A stretch of 64,000 bases of DNA from Allium sativum (taxonomy: Eukaryota > Streptophyta > Magnoliopsida > Asparagales > Amaryllidaceae), in the NCBI GenBank assembly GCA_030737875.1, contig CM060912.1, positions 879,431,199 to 879,495,198 on the forward strand, given 5' to 3'. Shown piece by piece: positions 1 to 10,792 of the stretch (the first letter of the stretch is position 1; each line of letters starts with the position of its first letter). A program made the position numbers and the translations under genes. The notes beneath the pieces were generated by a model that did no database searches, was not told the origin of the DNA, and was given only the letters and a program-made list of their open reading frames with translations.

Positions 1-1771
1 GAGTATATATGCTCATAAAGTTATACAGGACAACAATATAGTTTCTACAAGTGATAAATAAACTCAAATAGTAAACTATCTCTACTAAGGATACATAACA
101 CTGTCAAGTCTCCATAGTGTTATACAACGGACAAAAGTCTGATATGAGCGATAACAAATCTCAAAGTACTACAAAAGTCGTAATAATATATACAACACGG
201 AAGGTTTGTAGAATCATACATGCCCTCCCTCTGCATCCACAAAGTTAGGACGTAACAATCAATACATGCTACACAGTGATAACATCATATAAATAGTATA
301 ACAAACGAGGAATTCAATGCCCGAATTTCGAAATTAATACATCCTATGCATTCACATGCCTAAACTTAAGTACCAAAAACCTTGAAAGTTACAAAAAATG
401 TAGTTGAAGGGTGAGAAAGAAGAAAAAATGTTAGGATAGAAGAAGAAGATGAACACAAACACATCAGAATAGGAAAAGTTCGGAATCTCACAACAGAATG
501 AATAAAATATAATATGCTAATACTCCTTATACAAGAGAAAAACTATATATATACATGAATAAATAATCAGAGTATACAACTAGATCATCCCACATAGTCA
601 TAACAATCTGTCTGTACAATAGTTGATAAACACAACACACACAACGAAAATAAATTAATACATCAATTATGAGAATACGTCTTGACTCCAGCTCTTCTCC
701 TACAGCTCCAAGCAAAACCAAAGCAAACCTAGAAAATACACACGATCTGAGTCGAGCACATTTTGAGGGAAAGCAAAAACACTTGGATTAGTCTGGAATA
801 ATTATAGTGAGGAAACTTACATCATAAATAGCTTGCTTAATTTTTGAAAATATTTTTTCAAAAGAATGGAACTCTTATAAGACATGACTACACATAAACA
901 TGGCACATGTTTTTCTCTTAAGATAACCAAATACTTTTATTATAAATCCAATGATATTATAATAATATCTAAATACAAATACTTATCAATCTAGCCGAAA
1001 TTGTTATATTAATTAAATTCCAGCATACTAGGTATACAACTAAAACCCTAATGGGCTCGTGTTGGAGTTTGGATTATGTACAATGACTTGACACTGGGGT
1101 ACCACTCGATATAACACCTCTCTAGATAAGCATACTGAGGTCGCAAGAACATCTTGCACCATTGCCAACACATAATCGGCATATCGCTTAACTTGATAAT
1201 ATCGAATATGTTATCGCCATGATTATGATCAGCAATTATATCGAAGCATAAATAATTAAAGGGTCGACCGTTCTATATTGGTGATAAACAAAGATAATGG
1301 GTGCAACCCACATAGCCCTGCTACATCCCCCTTGACTTTAGTCACTACTACCGATGAGACTAGGGGCTATGTTTTTACCTTTAACACATGGAACATTTCA
1401 TCCTTGAATGTCCATCGTCCTTCAGTGGCAATATACTGATAACATTCATCCATGCAAGTCGTTCAGGAGCAGAATGAACAAAAGGCATTACCTAGGATTA
1501 GTAGCAAGTAACCTTTGCACTCTCAATACTTTACTTTTTCAAAAGCATACCAGCAAATTCTAGTTTGAATGTAAAGTCGATTCCAAGTGGTTTGGGATCT
1601 AGTTCAAATCCTGGATTCCTCGAACCAACACGTTATAAGTTAAAAGGGAATATGTTAATATTCGGTTTTTTAACTATCAAATCACAATAGAACAGTTAAG
1701 TACATCAGCAACATAATCCCTTTTAATTAAAACATTCATTAATTCGCTTCATCGATTCCCCATATACTTAT
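1..1771 (-). mobile_element. Fragment of a diverged giant gypsy-type LTR (3' part)
   Basis: No coding region is supported here. Read on the minus strand, the segment resembles the distal part of the giant LTR found elsewhere in the window. For example, it has a 'gtcttataa...ttccattttttt'-like block and a long T-rich tail. It is directly contiguous with the DNA at 27594 once the inserted Sirevirus is removed, because the CTTAT target site joins cleanly. The minus ORF at 527-721 is low complexity and not a gene. The assignment is inference from similar texture and order, not from an alignment. Confidence 0.3.
1767..1771. repeat. Left target-site duplication of the Sirevirus (CTTAT)
   Basis: CTTAT immediately precedes the TGTTGG start of the 5' LTR and is repeated exactly at 27589-27593 after the 3' LTR. 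This fixes both outer borders. Confidence 0.9.
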
Positions 1772-2477
1772 TGTTGGAGAATGATGTTTTGATAACAACA
1801 ACCTTGTTTCAATATTAATTGATTATAAAATATATACAAACACCTCTATCTAGAATATATATATACACACATACACATATGCAGGATTTATATACAGGAA
1901 ATATTACTAAAGCCTATACGGTTTAAAGATGTTAGAGATTCAAAATTCAGAGATATTTCAAGACTCATGAGTATTCAAGATTTCAAGATAAATATAGTTA
2001 TAAAGTCTAGATTATGTAAGACTCTGAACAGCACTCCTAGTTCGAATTCAAAATAATTTCAAATATTGTTTTTCAAATTTTGTCTTCAATCTATTTCTTC
2101 TCTACTTTACGTTGTATTTTTATTTGATTTTAAACTTAAGTTTTGTAAGTTTATACTTTATAAGTTTTATATATTTATACTTTATATTTATATAGTTTCA
2201 TACTCTATAATTTTATAAATATGTTTATATAGTTTATATTTATGTTTCCATATGATTTTCTACTTTATAATATTTATTTATAACACTATGTTTTAATTCA
2301 ATAATTTCCAGAATTATATAATCAAAACACTTGAAAAATATTCAAATTTCAATTTTGTACATATGTATGTCGACATGCATATATCATGTCGACATATAAC
2401 TGTCATTTTTTCAAATTTAAAAGGAAGTGTCTTTCATTATTTGTGATGGTTCTGAGACGTTGCAACCTTTCGCACAT

Positions 2478-2485
2478 TATAAAAA
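2478..2485 (+). promoter_or_regulatory. TATA box of the Sirevirus 5' LTR
   Basis: TATAAAAA lies in 'cacattataaaaagg' and is kept in the 3' LTR at 26930-26937. A pyrimidine-rich leader (cttcttcttctc...) follows about 30 bp downstream. This is the expected place for the U3/R boundary. Confidence 0.6.
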
Positions 2486-2717
2486 GGAATTGATTTCGAA
2501 TTTTTAATCACTTCTTCTTCTCTATCTTCATTCCCTTTCATTACATCATTATTCTTTATCATTTTTATGATTTCTACACCTATACTCTGCCAAATTCAAT
2601 TCTGTTTTCATTAATCTTCTTCTCCCTACACTCTCTACTCATTACTCTCTTAATCAAGTGCTATTGAAGAGTTATAGGGCTGTTTGTAATTGTCTGGGTT
2701 GTGTAAAGTAATCGGTG

Positions 2718-2847
2718 TATCCCTTGTAGCCGTGAAATCAAGGACGGGAAATCAGTGATATCCCTTGTAGCCGTGAAATCAAGGAAGGTATACTTGATCA
2801 AGTGTGTGTAGAATCGGTGGTATCCCTTGTAGCCGTGAAATCAAGGA
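2718..2847 (+). repeat. Three-copy 27-bp imperfect hairpin repeat in the Sirevirus 5' LTR
   Basis: Copies lie at 2718-2744, 2759-2785 and 2821-2847. Each reads tatcccttg...caagga, so CCTTG at one side pairs with CAAGG at the other around a GTAGCCGTGAAAT loop. The 3' LTR keeps all three at 27171-27197, 27211-27237 and 27273-27299. They lie downstream of the TATA box and would therefore be in the RNA. Confidence 0.8.
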
Positions 2848-4016
2848 GGGTTGTAATTGGATATTGATATAGTAATAATCTGCACAATCCAGCGTTGTAT
2901 AGGACTTGACGTGGGAGCAACTCCAAACCAGTATAAAATCTGGTGTGTTCTTTCCTTTTTTGTACTTTATTTTTGTTTATTTTTGCATTCGTGTTTTATT
3001 TTTTGTTGTGATTATTTCTACAGTTTTGATTCATATAGTAGTTCATATAAATTTAGATTTTGTTTAAATTCTCAAAAACACTATTCACCCTTCCCTCCAG
3101 TGTTTGCTTTGCCTTAACAATCCAATCCGCAAGTAACAACCTGGAAAATCAGAACCAATTTAAAATTTTTGTTTTGGCAATTTTAATTAATTTTAGATAT
3201 TTAAAATGATTTATTTTAAATAATAACGACGAGAAATTTATTTTGAATAGACTTAGAACATATAATTTCATTTAAATCGAAGTTAGAATATAAATAATTA
3301 TTTTAATTATAAAAGGAATTGAAAATGGTGCGATAGTTTGAAAATTCGATTTCAAATTACAAATGAATGTACTGGATTCAAATAAACCGTATTTTAGCAA
3401 AAACAAAAATATTAGAATCTATTTGAAAATATCTTTCCAACGAGTCTAAAAAATCTAAATTTCATAGAGGGAATAAAAAGTTGCGCCCAGTTGAAAATTC
3501 AGAATAGTCGCTATGGAAATATAGTCCTTAAAAATAGCGATTTTGCAAACGACCTCCGTTTTCGATGAAACCACTTTTGTTGGATCCGGAATGTCAAATT
3601 ATTGCTAGATTCCAATTTTCATAATTTTTGGGATCAATATGTGAGTGTGGCAAAAGAAAACGTGTTTTGTCAGTTTCAATCAATTTGGATCGACCAGAAA
3701 ATGGTCATTTTTCAAATGGTCTCCAAATTCGACGAAATTAGTTTTGTTAGGACCGTATCGTTAATACGAAGCTAAGAAATAATCTTTTTGGAATTTTTGG
3801 GGTCAGTATGTGGCCCCGGTAAATCGAAATATGCGTTCAAATTCAATATATAGAGTTATATTTTGATTTTAACGGAAACTGATTGTAACAGCCGAACTGG
3901 CTAACGAAACATATCCCATTGTGTTCGGAATGGGGCCAATTAACTAAGGACAACAGTCGGTGAGCTCGATTTGGAGTTCAAATAAGAAAGTTGACTTTTT
4001 TGGATTTAATTAAATA

Positions 4017-4410
4017 TTAAAATATATAAAAAACGCCCTCCCCCCTTTTGTTTTCTCTCAGATCGAAACTGAATAAAAAAGAAGAAGGAAGAACCGCTTT
4101 CAACCCTAACCTGTCACTCCCTTCTCCCGCTCCATCGCCGCCGCCAGAGGCGACGCCGCCCTCCTCCAAGCGCCACGAGATCGTGCCCCTCCCCGAGCTC
4201 CACCCCTCTCTCTCCTCCCTCTTCGTCAAAGCCCCAGACCCCCTCCCCCCCCAATCGAAGTAGACCCATTCCCTAGCCCCCTTTTTCAGAAACTGATGCC
4301 GCCGTTATCCACCTCCCACACGACCTGCACCGCTTCCAACGCCTCCGGCCCCAACAGAGCACCCCTTCGACCGTCAAATGCCCTCCTCCGATCGATTAAA
4401 GTGAGTATTT
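4017..4410 (+). promoter_or_regulatory. LTR promoter and GC-rich leader with possible splice donor
   Basis: A TATA-like tract (TATATAAAAAA, 4023-4033) is followed at once by a C-rich and CT-rich leader. A run of about 350 bp rich in CCGCCG and CTCC follows, ending at aaag/GTGAGTATTT near 4400, after which the DNA becomes strongly A+T-rich. The same order recurs at 16560-16940 and, diverged, at 49390-49860. It looks like a pol II promoter, 5' leader and donor site. ORFs across it on both strands shift frame between copies and are not coding. Confidence 0.55.
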
Positions 4411-5982
4411 ACTTTATTTTTAATTATATTTAAGGTGATTAGTTTTAAAATTATAAAAATCAGAATTTTTCTTATATACCATAGTCTTAAATAAAATCAA
4501 TTTTATATATTGTAGCATATAAAGATAAGTGATTTTTAAATAGTTTGGATTAGATTTTTAATTGTTTAAAGATTAGATTTTTAATTGTTTGAAGATGAAT
4601 TTTTTTGTTTAAATATTTGATTTTTGTTTGTTAAAGAAATATGATTTCTCTGTTTAGAAAAAATATGAATTCTTTGGTATGAAAAAAGTGATTTTTGAAA
4701 AGTAGAAAGAAGTGATTTTTGAAAATATAAAGAAGTGATTTTAAAAAAAATATATATAAGGTTGAGGTTTTATAATGAAGTGCCATTATAAAATATGATT
4801 TTTATTATAGGGATAACTATATAAAAATGCGATTTGATATATGTTGTAGCGAAATAGAAATTCGATCTTTATATAAGAAGTAGAGATATAAAAATATAAC
4901 TTTTATATAAAAGCATTGTAAAAATATATGTTTTTATATATGAAGTGCCATTATAAAAATGTGATTTTTAAAGTAAACATCATATTAAAAATGCGATTTT
5001 TACTATGAACAGCGAGAAAAGATCGCATTGGAATTTTAGGCAAATTCGAACCTTTCAAAAATAGAGAATGGAGGAGTGGAACCCAAAGGTGAGAACTCCT
5101 CACTAAAATTTTATGTTTAGTTATTTATTTTATAACTACATATATGAACTGCTCCCCGTCGTCCATAGACCATGGACGACTTGTTTGATTGTTAGTTTTG
5201 GTTGATTGATGTGTTTGAATTGATTGTGATGTGAAGTGAACTGAATTAAATATTCATGTGTTGAAATATTTTTTAGTTAAAAATAAAAATTTTAACGCGT
5301 ATATGAATAAAATAAATATTTATTTACAAATCGGACGATTTGTATTTGTACATACATTTGACTGATATGGATTGGGACGATATAATTTACACATCGCCCA
5401 ACCGCACAAATAAATCTGTGTTTGTTGTTTGAAAACCCCACACGGGTATTGGGATAATATATGACATACACTAGTCCCAATAATTAGTGGTATGTCGATC
5501 GTTTGGTTGACAGGCTGTGGTAAGCGTTAAATATTTATATTGAATGCTTATGCAGTGTAGAATGCACTCTGGTAGATATTTGACTATGTTTGATTATTGT
5601 TGTATGCATATGTGTATGAAATCCATATAATCAACATTATATGGTAACTGACTGTGTCTGAACCCAGTTCAGAAAGGAGTATTTAAAAATAATGAATATT
5701 TTAAAATAATGAATATTTTAAAATAATATTCAGTAAAAGATCAAAATCTGATTTTGATGTCCGATTTGGGATGGACACGAAAATATTTAAATATATGAAG
5801 CCATGTTGATTAGATTGACGCCATTATGACATGAACGATATTTATATTGATTTTATTCATTTTTATAATGAATATCGAAAGGAAATGATTTCAAAATCTA
5901 TTGTTTTGAAAATACTATCATTTATATATCGATGATGTGGAATATTCAATTTTGATTTGAAATTGAATATGAAGTTGAAATC

Positions 5983-5987
5983 GTTTT
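5983..5987. repeat. Target-site duplication of the Tat-like element (GTTTT)
   Basis: GTTTT here and at 10793-10797 flanks the element. Removing the insert restores 'gaaatcgttttgaaa', which the other giant LTR shows intact near 18482-18495. Confidence 0.85.
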
Positions 5988-6495
5988 TATTGACACACTT
6001 TATGGTAAAAGCTGTCACACTGAATATCTATATAGCATCGCGCTCGGATATGGAGAACGTTGTCAGAAGACAGGAAGAGATTTGGTCAAAGTCGCATCAC
6101 GAACAAAGAAAGGCCCGAAACTCCTATCAGACGACCTCTTTTGGGCCCGAAAATAGCAATTACGGAGCAGAGCTCTGTTACTCTTGTAAATCTATGAATT
6201 AGCTTCAGTTTGAGCTTTGGTTTGGCTCAATCGAACTTACGGTTTGAAATTTTGCTCATTTCCGTAAACTGGTGTAATCTGGCAATTTCGTGGATAAAGC
6301 AACGAAGCATCACACGATCGGAGTATGGCTCATGCAATCTCGGTTCGTCGCTCATCGGATCGCCACCTCGGCTCGTGGTATACCTTCAGATCGCGACCCA
6401 CTTGTAGTACACATGGAGACCACGACCCGATCGCCAGCACTTCACTCCATCTCGCAACCAGACCCGGATCGAGATAGCCATATCACGATCCAACC

Positions 6496-6663
6496 CATGA
6501 CCACGAACCGATCTCCAGACCTGTAGATACGCGCACTGTTTTGACCTATTCTTAAGGATACTCCTGTTCCTACTTTTCCATGACCACGAACCGATCTCCA
6601 GACCTGTAGATACGCGCACTGTTTTGACCTATTCTTAAGGATACTCCTGTTCCTACTTTTCCG
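6496..6663 (+). repeat. 84-bp tandem duplication private to one LTR
   Basis: The block beginning atgaccacgaaccgatctcc occurs at 6496-6579 and again at 6580-6663 with no visible mismatch. The 3' LTR has a single copy near 10279-10363. The duplication therefore arose in this LTR after insertion and is recent. Confidence 0.9.
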
Positions 6664-6719
6664 GATCGGGTGCCACATACCCTATCACGAACCGGTCTTC
6701 CCAGAAGCTCCTCTACGCC

Positions 6720-6727
6720 TATAAATA
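6720..6727 (+). promoter_or_regulatory. TATA box of the Tat-like 5' LTR
   Basis: TATAAATA in 'cgcctataaatacacc' is repeated at 10421-10428 in the 3' LTR. It fits a plant pol II core promoter. Confidence 0.6.
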
Positions 6728-7093
6728 CACCATTTGAAGGCATTTTCAAGGATCTTTTGGCTCTAACACCTCATGACTTCCACCATTGCTCTCTGAAAAG
6801 CATTTTCAGCAGCAAAGGAGCCAAATTCCACACTACAACACGAGGATTTCGTGTATAATCTTCATTTTTTCCACTTCTTTTCATTATAAATATGAGGATT
6901 TCGTGTATAAACCAAGAGAATTGTACTTGTAGCTTCTTAGGATTTAAGAAGAGATATAGTGGACATAGGCTTGGTTTGAGCCGAAATACTATAAAAATCT
7001 CGTGTGTCTCCTTTTATTTTACTGCTTTTTTCTGCATTTTTGTGATCTGAGATCTTCATTTGGGTGTTAGGCCCAGATTTTGGTCTAACATTT

Positions 7094-7112
7094 TGGCGCG
7101 CCAGGAAGGGGG
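7094..7112 (+). other. Primer-binding site of the Tat-like element
   Basis: TGGCGCGCCAGGAAGGGGG lies three bases past the end of the 5' LTR, where a tRNA 3' end would pair. It begins TGG, as CCA-tailed tRNAs require. The donor tRNA is not assigned here. It is clearly different from the methionine-type TGGTATCAGAGC sites of the other two elements. Confidence 0.7.
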
Positions 7113-7159
7113 CACACGACAACTTCAACTTCTGCTTGGATTTTTTGGCTATTGGATAA

Positions 7160-8867
7160 ATGGAAATCAAAAGGAAGAAAACTGGAATTTCTGCTCATGC
7201 TGATGATGCTGACGCTGAAGACACAAGGAACGAGGCATGCCAAGAAGCTTCCTCTTACGGAGATCCTTCTGCATACTTGACCAGAGACGAGATGGATGGA
7301 GTTCTCACTGAACTGAGAGATCAGATGGCACGACAAGATGATCTCCTCTAGAAACAACAGGAAATGATCAACCAATTCTTCGCTCGGATGGATGGAAGGC
7401 CGAGCAACGCTCAAGTCACTGGAAACGAAGCCATTGAAGCGATTCGAGTATCACCCGGACTCGGGGGCAACCCTCCCGTTCAACAGCATCTACCATCTCA
7501 TGATACACCTCTAGATTGTGATCCAGATCGTGCTGCACCACCAGGCTCACGAGCCGATCCCAGCAACTCGCTCCCGTTTGCTCAACAACCTGTTCGTGAC
7601 CTACCTCCAGGACCCAGTCGGATCGCCCCCTGCTTCACGAACCTGCCTCACGAACCGACCCCCTTGAAATGGGTCGGGTCGCCACCCTCGATCCGCGATC
7701 CGTGAGCCGCGATCCCCAGGCAACAGCTCACCAACAGCTTACATTCTCTCCTGCACTCAACGTTGGGGGCACCAGCTCTGATCTTGGCAATTTACAGCAA
7801 CTTTTTGAAGGAAACCGACTCGCTGATCTGATTCAACACCTCTCAAGAGGCCGCACTTATCAAAATGATATGGATGATGTCAACCACAACCCGTTCACTC
7901 AGGAAACCAGGAATTCTTGCAATCCCCCAGATTTCAAACTCCCACAACTGGAGCCATACAACGGCAGGACGAATCCTACCGTGCACCTGATGCGCTATAA
8001 ACGGCATATGGAAGTTCAATCGGCGTCGGAAAACGTCATAGCTAAATGTTTTCCCCTCTTTCTAACTGATATACAACCATGTGGATTCGGCAGCTAGAGA
8101 TGGAATCGATCAATAGCTGGAATATGTTGGTCGCTCGCTTTCTTGAACAGTTTCGGGTCCACATCGCACGACCCAAGAACGTCATGTCACTCACCACAAT
8201 CAAGCAGAGGCCTAGAGAAACTCTGCGTTCATTTCTGGAAAGATTTATCGTTGCAGCAGCATCAGTTGATCACCTTGAACAATCGATGAGACTGATGACA
8301 GCAGTATCCATCGTTCTGGATAACATGGAATTCAAGAAATCTTTGTACCGAGATCCACCGCGAAATCTCGGCGAATTCTACCTTGAAGCAGATAGATTTC
8401 TGCGGGAAGAAGATGAAACCTCTGAGAAGAAAGTTCTTGATGTCAACATGCTTAAAGACGGAGAACCGTCTGATTCTGGAAATGGCAAAGGAAAAGCCGC
8501 CGTCAAGAATGATCGCAACACTCAGCCCCGAAGAGGGCCCAAATATGAAAAGTATATTGAGCTCATTGCTTCGCTTTCTAACATCTACATGGACACAAAC
8601 GGTGCTGTCTCCTACCCAAAGCCTCCCAGGAGGGAGCCATCACAAAGAGAACGCGATTCTGGAAAGCACTGCATATTCCACGATATGGACGGACATGACA
8701 CAAATGACTGCAGACATCTTCATGATTTGATTGAGTAAAGGGTTAGACGTGGAGAGCTGCCCGAGTATGTGGAACTACCAACAGCGCCTGCACTTACGCT
8801 GCCACCTCCTGCTCCCCGGAGAGGGAATGACCCTGGATCGAGCTCTCGTGGGCTCATCATCAACTAA
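7160..8867 (+). pseudogene. Decayed gag of a Tat-like Ty3/gypsy element
   Basis: Gag forms the particle that packages the element's RNA. Reading starts at the ATG at 7160, the first long frame after the primer site. An in-frame TAG lies at 7349-7351. The frame then shifts between about 7670 and 7705 and again near 8085. A TAA lies at 8736-8738, after DLIE, and a final stop at 8865-8867. Recognisable pieces include a FKLPQLEPYNGRTNP block leading into the retrotransposon gag domain. A WIRQLE...SINSW...F..QF block and LTTIKQRPRETLRSFLERF follow. The C-terminal zinc-like signature is C-I-F-H-x4-GHDTNDC (about 8670-8715). After the last stop, RVRRGELPEYVELP continues the family's usual sequence. 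It cannot make a full Gag now. Confidence 0.88.
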
Positions 8868-9769
8868 TCTGGATGAGATCAGCTTTCATTTTCTGCATTT
8901 CTTAGGCTATAAGATTTGTTTTTCCTTTCATTAGGTTTTCCGATTGGTTGAATCGGAGTACACACGTACGGGGTTAGGATGTATCCCCAAAGCGTGTTCT
9001 GGACTCGGTGTCAAACCAATCAGGATTTAATTTGGTTTTGCATTTTGAATTGAATAAGGAAGGACTTTCAAAGCATGGATTATGTTTGGAGAATTTAAGT
9101 GTCTTGTCAGGATGTGGCAGGATCCTCAACTTCGGTTAAAGTATGGCTTATACTTATTATGGAACTCTAAGTATGGATTATGCCCATGGATGGACTATCT
9201 TGTCAGGCTGTGGCAAGCGTAGCTCTATTTCAGGTCTGAGTATGGATTATACTCACTTTGGACTCCTAAGTATGGATTATACTCGGTTTGAACTCCAAGG
9301 TATGGATTATGCCCTGCAAACAGTCTTGTTAGGATGTGACAAAAGAAATCGGGTATGGATTATACTCGATTTGAACTCCAGGGTATGGATTATGCCCTGC
9401 AAACGGTCTTGTCAGGATGTGACAAAAGAAATCGAGTATGGATTATACTCAATTTGGCCTTCTGGGTATGGATTATGCCTGGAAATGTTGGCCCTTGCCA
9501 AGATTTGGCAGGATGACTCAAACAACCCTTGAGTATGGTTTATGCTCATTAGACGCCGATGCATGGTTTATGCTCAGAAAATTTGAACAATATCACCAGG
9601 ATTTGGCACGTTTGTTTCTCCTTTATCTCTTTACAAGTATGGATTATATCTGTAGCTGGCAGACCGGGCAAGGTCATGGCATTATCAAATTTCTATGGCT
9701 TATAGATTTCCTGGACTATCCAGAACGCATCTTCCTTCAACCAGCAAGATATGTTCTGGGGGGCAAACT
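8868..9769 (+). repeat. Non-coding tail with a degenerate TATGGATTATG minisatellite
   Basis: About 14 copies of a TATGGATTATR(Y)C-like core occur from 9076 to 9700, spaced about 26 to 80 bp apart. Two adjacent 82-bp units (9300-9381 and 9382-9463) share the phrase aggatgtgacaaaagaaatc. The ORFs at 9143-9532 and 9438-9953 only read through these repeats. Tandem repeats in the 3' untranslated region are a known trait of Tat-lineage elements. A polypurine stretch (ctggggggcaaact) ends the segment. Confidence 0.8.
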
Positions 9770-10792
9770 TGTTGACACACATTTTGGTAAAAGATGTCAC
9801 ACTAAATATCTGGATAGCATCGCGCTCGGATATGGAGAACGTTGTCAGAAGACAAGAAGCGATTTGGTCAAAGTCGCATCACGAAAAAAGAAAGGCCCGA
9901 ACCTCCTATCAAATGACCTCTTTTGGGCTCGAAAACAGCAATTATGGAGCTAAGCTTTGTAATTCTTGTAGATGTCTGAATTAGCTTTAGTTTGAGCTTT
10001 GGTTTGGCTCAATCGGACTTACGGTTTGAAAGTTATGCCCGTTTCCGTAAACAGGTGTAATCTGGCAATTTCCTGGATAAAGCAACGAAGCGTCACACGA
10101 TCGGAGTATGGCTCATGCACCCTCGGTTCGCCGCTCGTCATATCGCCCCCCTCGGCTCGTGATATACCTTCAGATCGCGACCCACTCGTAGTACACATGG
10201 AGACCATGACCCGATCGCCAGCACTTCACTCCAGCTCGCAACCAGACCCGGATCGTGATAGCCATATCACGATCTGAGCCATGACCACGAACCGATCTCG
10301 AGACCTGCAGATATGCACACTGTTTTGACCTATTCTTAAGGCTACTCCTATTCCTACTTTTCCGAATCGGGTGCCACATACCCCATCACGAACCGGTCTT
10401 TCCAAAAGCTCCTCTACGCCTATAAATACACCATTTGAAGACATTTTCAATGATCTTTTGGCTCTAACACCTTATGGCTTCCACCATTTCTCTCTGAAAA
10501 GCATTTTCAGCAGCAAAGGAGCCAAATTTCACACTATAACACGAGGATTTCAGGGTATAATCTTCATTTTTTTTCACTTCTTTTCATTATAAACACGAGG
10601 ATTTCGTTATAAACCGAGAGAATTGTACTTGTAACTTCTTAGGATTTAAAAAGAGATAAAGTGGACGTAGGCTTGGTTTGAGCCGAACCACTATAAAAAT
10701 CCCGTGTGTCTCCTCTTATTTTACTGCTTTTTTCTGCGTTTTTGTGATCTGAGATCTACATTTGGGTGTTAGGCCCAGATTTTGGTCTAACA
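9770..10792 (+). repeat. 3' LTR of the Tat-like element
   Basis: TGTTGACACAC to GGTCTAACA, 1023 bp. It is collinear with 5988-7090 apart from the single-copy 84-bp block, with a TATA box at 10421-10428. It is followed by GTTTT, the duplicated target. Confidence 0.92.

Larger units (their letters stand above)
1772..3131 (+). repeat. Sirevirus 5' LTR (last 10 bp displaced to 22260-22269)
   Basis: It begins TGTTGGAGAAT, as does the 3' LTR at 25965, and aligns with it throughout. The alignment stops at CCGCA (3127-3131), which is also the target site of the giant-LTR element. The missing end (ATCTCTAACA) resumes after the second CCGCA at 22255-22259, directly before the primer-binding site. The total is about 1370 bp. 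It contains a TATA box, a three-copy 27-bp hairpin repeat and paired ATGTCGACAT palindromes near 2366-2397. Confidence 0.9.
5988..7090 (+). repeat. 5' LTR of the Tat-like element
   Basis: It starts TATTGACACAC (TG mutated to TA; the partner at 9770 has TGTTGACACAC) and ends GGTCTAACA. It is 80 bp longer than the 3' LTR, mainly because of an 84-bp tandem duplication at 6496-6663. A TATA box lies at 6720-6727. Roughly 10 percent of positions differ from the 3' LTR by eye. Confidence 0.9.
5988..10792 (+). mobile_element. Tat-like Ty3/gypsy element with gag only (TR-GAG type)
   Basis: The 4805-bp element has LTRs 5988-7090 and 9770-10792, a primer site at 7094-7112 and a decayed gag at 7160-8867. 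A 0.9-kb non-coding tail with tandem repeats and a polypurine tract (tctggggggcaaact) follow. No protease, reverse transcriptase or integrase is present. Gag shows the Tat-lineage pattern, including the end motif CxFHxxxGHDTNDC. Gag-only elements with terminal repeats have been described in plants as TR-GAGs. It is the innermost insertion of the stack. Confidence 0.88.

Noticed and set aside
4017..4263. Overlapping plus and minus ORFs of about 70 aa in the GC-rich leader
   Set aside because: The frames break by one base between the two LTR copies (compare 16558-16951), and the residue make-up simply reflects CCG/CTCC composition.
9143..9953. Two plus-strand ORFs of 129 and 171 aa in the Tat-like tail
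   Set aside because: They read through the TATGGATTATG minisatellite and into the LTR. No protein family match and no codon-like conservation.
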